Made by a program: the position numbers and the translations under genes. The notes beneath the pieces were generated by a model. That model worked only from the letters and a program-made list of their open reading frames with translations, searched no databases and was not told the DNA's origin. Positions 60,485-64,000 of a DNA stretch of 64,000 nt are shown piece by piece (within the stretch, counting starts at the first letter, position 1; every line of letters starts with the position of its first letter). The stretch is from UMGS1002 sp964570825 (GTDB taxonomy: Bacteria > Bacillota > Clostridia > Oscillospirales > CAG-272): assembly GCA_964570825.1 (NCBI GenBank), contig CAZMZJ010000009.1, positions 1-64,000 on the forward strand, in the 5' to 3' direction.

Positions 60485-61721
60485 CTCTGCATTTTTCCTG
60501 TTCTTTCAATTTTTTCTCCGGACGCTTGAAAATCATATATCCCGCAAAGTATGCGATACCTGTGAAGCAGAGCACATATATTCCGGCAGAGCTGCCGCCG
60601 GCATTGCCGCTGCCGCTTGCCTGTGAATTCCGGGAAGGTTCTGTTACTGCTATTGTCGGCAATTCGGTTATTTCAGACGCAGTTCCGGTGTTCGCTGTTA
60701 CGTCGGCGTTGTATGTCCCTTCGGGGGCGTCCCAGATGACCGCTGGCAGATTACCAGTCCCGTCTGTGTGCAGACAAAGGCGCAGATGTTCGTTGTCGCG
60801 CCCGGTTGTATATGAATAGGTGTTCTGGCCGTTTGAATCGGTCAGAACAGCAGGGTCTTGAGCCGTGAAATTAGCTCCGCCGGTGTCAAGCACCCATGTT
60901 TCGCCAGCGGCGCGCCATGATGAAATTACCCAAACCGCAGTGTCTGCAAACGGAGCCGCGCTGTCCGTAAAGCTGATTGTTGTTCCCGCTTTCGGTACTG
61001 TGATAATGCTTGTATAGCTGTATGTTGAGTAATACGGACGTATCTCATTGACATAATACATATCGTTGAACTGCGAACCTACATATCCGTCGAACCAGCG
61101 AACGCCGGTGACAGTTTTGTCAGGCATAAAATATACAGGCGAGCTGTCTAAGGCGCACTGCTCGGCATAAGTGCCGGGGAAGCCGGTGTATTCATAGTAC
61201 ACCTTCGGGTATATCACATTTCCCGAGGCGTCAAGGTCATTTGTGATGCAGAAGCAGAAACGCAGATATTCTTTGTCTTTGCTTGTTGTATATGTATATG
61301 TCATCGTGTTTCCGTTCCTCTCGGCAATTCCTGCCGATACGCCGTCCGTGCCCGGATAATTCGCGCCTTCCGGATCGATGACATACACACCGTCAACTTC
61401 CTTCCACGAGGAAATAGAATAGCCGGTCCGGGCGCAGAAACCGCTGCTGCCCGAGCCCTTTTCGGTAAACCAGACGGTAGTTCCGGATTTTTCAATGCAG
61501 ACGACGTCTGTATGGCGGTAAGTAGTGCTGGGGTTTCCGAGCGAACCGAGAGCGTTTTCGTATCCGAGTGCATTTCCCATAGAGCCGACATACCCGAGAT
61601 TCCATTTTACATCAAGCTCAGCCGGCGCTGCCGACACAGGTAAAACAGATAAAACAGATAACACAGGCATAATTGTTGTAAGCAGAGCAAGAATGGTAAG
61701 CAAGGATGCAGTTTTTTTCAA
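60471..61721 (-). CDS. Secreted protein of two tandem ~140-residue repeats with C-terminal membrane anchor
   Basis: This 416-residue protein of unknown function has a signal peptide (about 1-32), two related domains (37-191 and 206-340), a polar Ser/Gly/Asn linker and a C-terminal helix (380-398) before a basic tail. Shared repeat features are VKW-x-x-GYVGS / VRW-x-x-GYVGS, SGTTVWF / AGTTISF, ISSW, YVIDPEGANY / WVLDTGGANF, TYTYTT-x-K-D-x-EYLRFC / TYSYTT-x-R-D-x-EHLRLC and GTYAE / GTYNA. It lacks an LPxTG motif. The start is TTG 61721, supported by the signal peptide and an upstream GAAAGGCAGG. Confidence 0.8.
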   Translation of the reverse strand: MKKTASLLTILALLTTIMPVLSVLSVLPVSAAPAELDVKWNLGYVGSMGNALGYENALGSLGNPSTTYRHTDVVCIEKSGTTVWFTEKGSGSSGFCARTGYSISSWKEVDGVYVIDPEGANYPGTDGVSAGIAERNGNTMTYTYTTSKDKEYLRFCFCITNDLDASGNVIYPKVYYEYTGFPGTYAEQCALDSSPVYFMPDKTVTGVRWFDGYVGSQFNDMYYVNEIRPYYSTYSYTSIITVPKAGTTISFTDSAAPFADTAVWVISSWRAAGETWVLDTGGANFTAQDPAVLTDSNGQNTYSYTTGRDNEHLRLCLHTDGTGNLPAVIWDAPEGTYNADVTANTGTASEITELPTIAVTEPSRNSQASGSGNAGGSSAGIYVLCFTGIAYFAGYMIFKRPEKKLKEQEKCRDDKK

Positions 61722-61754
61722 AGAAGAAGCCTGCCTTTCTTTTGAATCACAATA

Positions 61755-61783
61755 ATTATAAAATAGCAGAAGATAAATGTCAA
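61755..61783 (-). promoter_or_regulatory. Consensus promoter for the repeat protein/EEP pair
   Basis: Minus-strand TTGACA (61783-61778), 17-base spacer, TATAAT (61760-61755), perfect hexamers at optimal spacing. The start point lies about 25 bases before the TTG codon. Confidence 0.88.
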
Positions 61784-61821
61784 GGCATTTGGCATGGCGG
61801 CTTAGAGGGTGTAATATTTAT

Positions 61822-63669
61822 TTATGTTTTTGCAAAAAGATAAACAATAGCCGAAAGCAAATACGCAGCAAGGAACATAATTCCGATTCCGGCGGCAGCA
61901 AGCTTTGCGGAGCCTGATTCCGAACGCATAACCGGCATTGTGGCGGCACATGGAACATACATCGATGAAAAAATCGTAAAAGACAGAGCTGACGCCGGGG
62001 TAAAAATACCCGATTCTGCAAGAGTTTCAGCAGGATTTCCTCCGGTCAGCACTCCTAGCGCCGAAATGACTCCTTCCTTTGCGCCAATCCCGCAGATAAG
62101 AGCCGCGACAGCTCTCCAGTTCCCAAATCCGAGTGGCGAGAAAAGCGGGGATACAAAACCTGACAATACGGCCAGGATGCTTTCGTCCGGCACAGAGGCG
62201 AGCGAAAAGCGAGGGGTGAGAAAGGATAACAGCCAGACAACGGAAGTTGACAGAAAGATGATACCTCCGGCGCGGATGAGGAATTCTTTTGCACGTACGG
62301 CTGCGGCGGGGATGATTGCCCAAAGGCGCGGGATCCGGTATCTGGGCAGCTCTGTGACGAACATAGGCACTTCGGCATGCGACGCTGAACGCGCGATTCC
62401 GGAACAGATTAGAAACATAACGATCCCTGTCAAGTAAACACAAAGCACGGCGAACCAGCCCGCGCCGGGGAAGAACGATGAGGAGATGACGGAGTATATC
62501 GGCGCCCGGGCCGAACAGGAAATAAGCGGCAAGAAAATTATGCAGCGCAGTCTCTCATTTCTGTCGCCGAGCGTTCTGGCTGACATGACTGCGGTTACAC
62601 TGCACCCGAATCCGAGCAGCAAAGGTACAAAGGCGCGTCCGCTCATTCCGGCCCGACGCAGAAGCGCGTCCATTATAAACGAAGCCCGCGCCATATATCC
62701 GCTGTCCTCAAGCAGGGAGAGGAGTATGAAAAGAAGTGTTATGCGCGGAAGAAAAGAAACTACGGCGCCGACGCCGCCGAGCACGCAGCCCGAGAGGAAC
62801 GATCCGAGCGCCACCGGAAAACCGGGTTTTGATGCAAGACAATCAAATAAGCCGGCAAGAGGAGTTATAGTCATACTTTCAAAAAACGAGGTAAGCGAAT
62901 TTCCGATAAAACCAAAGGTTAACCAGAAAATTATCGCCATAACAGCCAAAAAAACCGGAATGCCGGCAGCGGGATGCGTAATAACCTTGTCTGCGAGATC
63001 GGTTGGCTTATGAAAAGAGACTGTGCGCGACAAAGCAGCAGATGCCGCCCGCGAGGCAAAATCCGCACGCCCGCCTTCGCTACGGGGGAAAATTATATTT
63101 GAAGGCATACTTCTGTCATGATTTTTTCGAATTGTTCCGTCGGCGGTAGCACGGGCAGTAGTACAGATAATATCGCGAAGTTCATTAAAACCGGTTCCGT
63201 CCGCGGCTGACACCGCGACAGTCGGTACGCCGAGCATCCGGCTGAGCACAGGTGCGGACAAGGAGATTCCGTCTTTTTCAAGCTCGTCGCACATATTTAC
63301 GGCGCAAATCATAGGAACGCCGGGATATTCCGAACGCAGAGCTGCAGTAAGCGCGAGACACCGTTCAAGAGTCGAGGCGCCGAGCACATTTATAATAATA
63401 CTCGTTTTCCCGTCGCGGAGCGTTGACAGCGTTACCTCCTCGTCTTCGCTGTGCGGAGAGAGAGAACGTATGCCCGGCAGGTCGGTCAAATGAATGTCAG
63501 GGCAGTCAGGACCAAGCCACTCCCCGCGTACAAGCCGTATGGTTTTATCAACTGTTACTCCCGCGCGGTTTCCAACCGGAACATTAGTGCGGGCGAGCCT
63601 GTTGAAGAGAGTGGACTTCCCGCAGTTCGGTGCTCCGACAAGCGCTGCGCTTATAATTTTTCTGCTCAT
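61822..63669 (-). CDS. feoB: Ferrous iron transport protein B
   Basis: This 615-residue Fe(II) transporter has an N-terminal GTPase domain (G1 GAPNCGKS 12-19, G3 DLPGI, G4 NMCD) followed by a membrane domain with two gate-like halves and about eight to ten helices. It is shorter than E. coli FeoB (773). GFGCSVTAVMSARTL and ALICGIGAKEGVISAL are conserved membrane-domain parts. ATG 63669 begins the conserved start SRKIISAALVG. feoA lies 98 bases upstream. No terminator is evident after it; the promoter of the next gene lies in the gap. Confidence 0.94.
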   Translation of the reverse strand: MSRKIISAALVGAPNCGKSTLFNRLARTNVPVGNRAGVTVDKTIRLVRGEWLGPDCPDIHLTDLPGIRSLSPHSEDEEVTLSTLRDGKTSIIINVLGASTLERCLALTAALRSEYPGVPMICAVNMCDELEKDGISLSAPVLSRMLGVPTVAVSAADGTGFNELRDIICTTARATADGTIRKNHDRSMPSNIIFPRSEGGRADFASRAASAALSRTVSFHKPTDLADKVITHPAAGIPVFLAVMAIIFWLTFGFIGNSLTSFFESMTITPLAGLFDCLASKPGFPVALGSFLSGCVLGGVGAVVSFLPRITLLFILLSLLEDSGYMARASFIMDALLRRAGMSGRAFVPLLLGFGCSVTAVMSARTLGDRNERLRCIIFLPLISCSARAPIYSVISSSFFPGAGWFAVLCVYLTGIVMFLICSGIARSASHAEVPMFVTELPRYRIPRLWAIIPAAAVRAKEFLIRAGGIIFLSTSVVWLLSFLTPRFSLASVPDESILAVLSGFVSPLFSPLGFGNWRAVAALICGIGAKEGVISALGVLTGGNPAETLAESGIFTPASALSFTIFSSMYVPCAATMPVMRSESGSAKLAAAGIGIMFLAAYLLSAIVYLFAKT

Positions 63670-63767
63670 TATAACGAACACCCGCCTTTTCTTTCTGATA
63701 TTCGAATATATGAGGCAGATGATCGGATTATTTAATCGTCAGAACAAACAATCCTGACATAATACAT

Positions 63768-63983
63768 CTATTTTGCGGGTCGTCTTATGTAAACCAGCCG
63801 TGCCAGCCTCAGACTCATTGCATACTTTATACCGCGGATTCTAAACGTCACACCCCAGCCGGAGCGGGTGAGCAGCGTCAGCGGTGTTCCGGGGATGAAG
63901 CCGATATCGGAAAGCCAGCGCACATTTTTATCAGTGCCTGTCAATATCACAGTCTCGCCGGCAAGCGCGTCAGAAAGATTCAC
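63768..63983 (-). CDS. feoA: Ferrous iron transport protein A
   Basis: This 71-residue SH3-like accessory protein of the Feo system has the family pattern LAGETVILTG...LSDIGFIPGTPLTLL...FRIRG-KYAMSLRLA. It probably regulates or stabilises FeoB at the membrane. GTG is the start codon, with AGGGAGAT nine bases upstream at the right edge of the window. The promoter lies beyond the window. Confidence 0.92.
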   Translation of the reverse strand: MNLSDALAGETVILTGTDKNVRWLSDIGFIPGTPLTLLTRSGWGVTFRIRGIKYAMSLRLARLVYIRRPAK

Positions 63984-64000
63984 TTCAATATCTCCCTGTT

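Overview
The window looks like chromosomal DNA of an anaerobic Gram-positive bacterium of the class Clostridia, probably an uncultured gut or rumen lineage. The signs are monoderm-type lipoprotein signals without outer-membrane genes, near-consensus sigma-A promoters and strong AGGAGG-type ribosome binding sites, and oxygen-sensitive enzymes throughout: superoxide reductase, class III ribonucleotide reductase, indolepyruvate:ferredoxin oxidoreductase, and a cobalamin-dependent MetH without a reactivation domain. The HisZ/short-HisG pair and PHP-type histidinol phosphatase fit the same group. I saw no rRNA, tRNA, insertion sequence, prophage or CRISPR array.

Layout. 1-6.5 kb: end of a nucleoside-type ABC permease pair, a desulfoferrodoxin, a minus-strand pair (FAD oxidoreductase, SGNH hydrolase), a diguanylate cyclase and an MFS transporter. 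6.6-11.8 kb: a heterodimeric ABC exporter whose leader holds a terminator-like hairpin, then a zinc-responsive ArsR/CDF efflux operon with a well-defined promoter and operator. 11.8-20.4 kb: an NMT1/SsuABC-like importer, oligoendopeptidase F, and a MacB-type ABC system. 20.6-29.4 kb: a small membrane protein and a five-gene oligopeptide-type ABC importer, in which the binding protein and the second permease carry large extra domains. 29.5-33 kb: four small or hypothetical genes, an endonuclease/exonuclease/phosphatase (EEP) protein and a divergent HpcH/HpaI-type aldolase. 33-37.8 kb: metF, metH and a phosphofructokinase homologue. 38-44.3 kb, minus strand: iorA-iorB-paaK-ACT (aryl-pyruvate oxidation) and nadE. 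44.6-48.9 kb: nrdG-nrdD-trxB behind a pair of NrdR-box-like sites, with a glutaredoxin-like domain fused to NrdD. 49-51 kb: a Crp/Fnr regulator and an AlaX-like editing hydrolase. 51.1-59.7 kb: a complete histidine operon, hisZGDCBHAF-IE-K. 59.8-64 kb, minus strand: a second EEP protein overlapping a secreted tandem-repeat protein, then feoB and feoA.

How the genes work together. MetF makes the methyl donor used by MetH. IorAB and PaaK would convert aryl-pyruvates to aryl-acids/aryl-CoA under ACT-domain control. NrdG activates NrdD, and TrxB could reduce the fused glutaredoxin domain. The ArsR protein has a complete zinc-site signature and sits just upstream of the HxxxD-type CDF exporter it probably controls. 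The his operon encodes every step from PRPP/ATP to histidine in mostly overlapping genes. No single locus is clearly a new biological system. The best leads are the enlarged peptide importer with its repeat-built extracytoplasmic domain, the duplicated-domain surface protein coupled to an EEP protein, the aldolase homologue lacking its catalytic histidine, and several unexplained regulatory structures.
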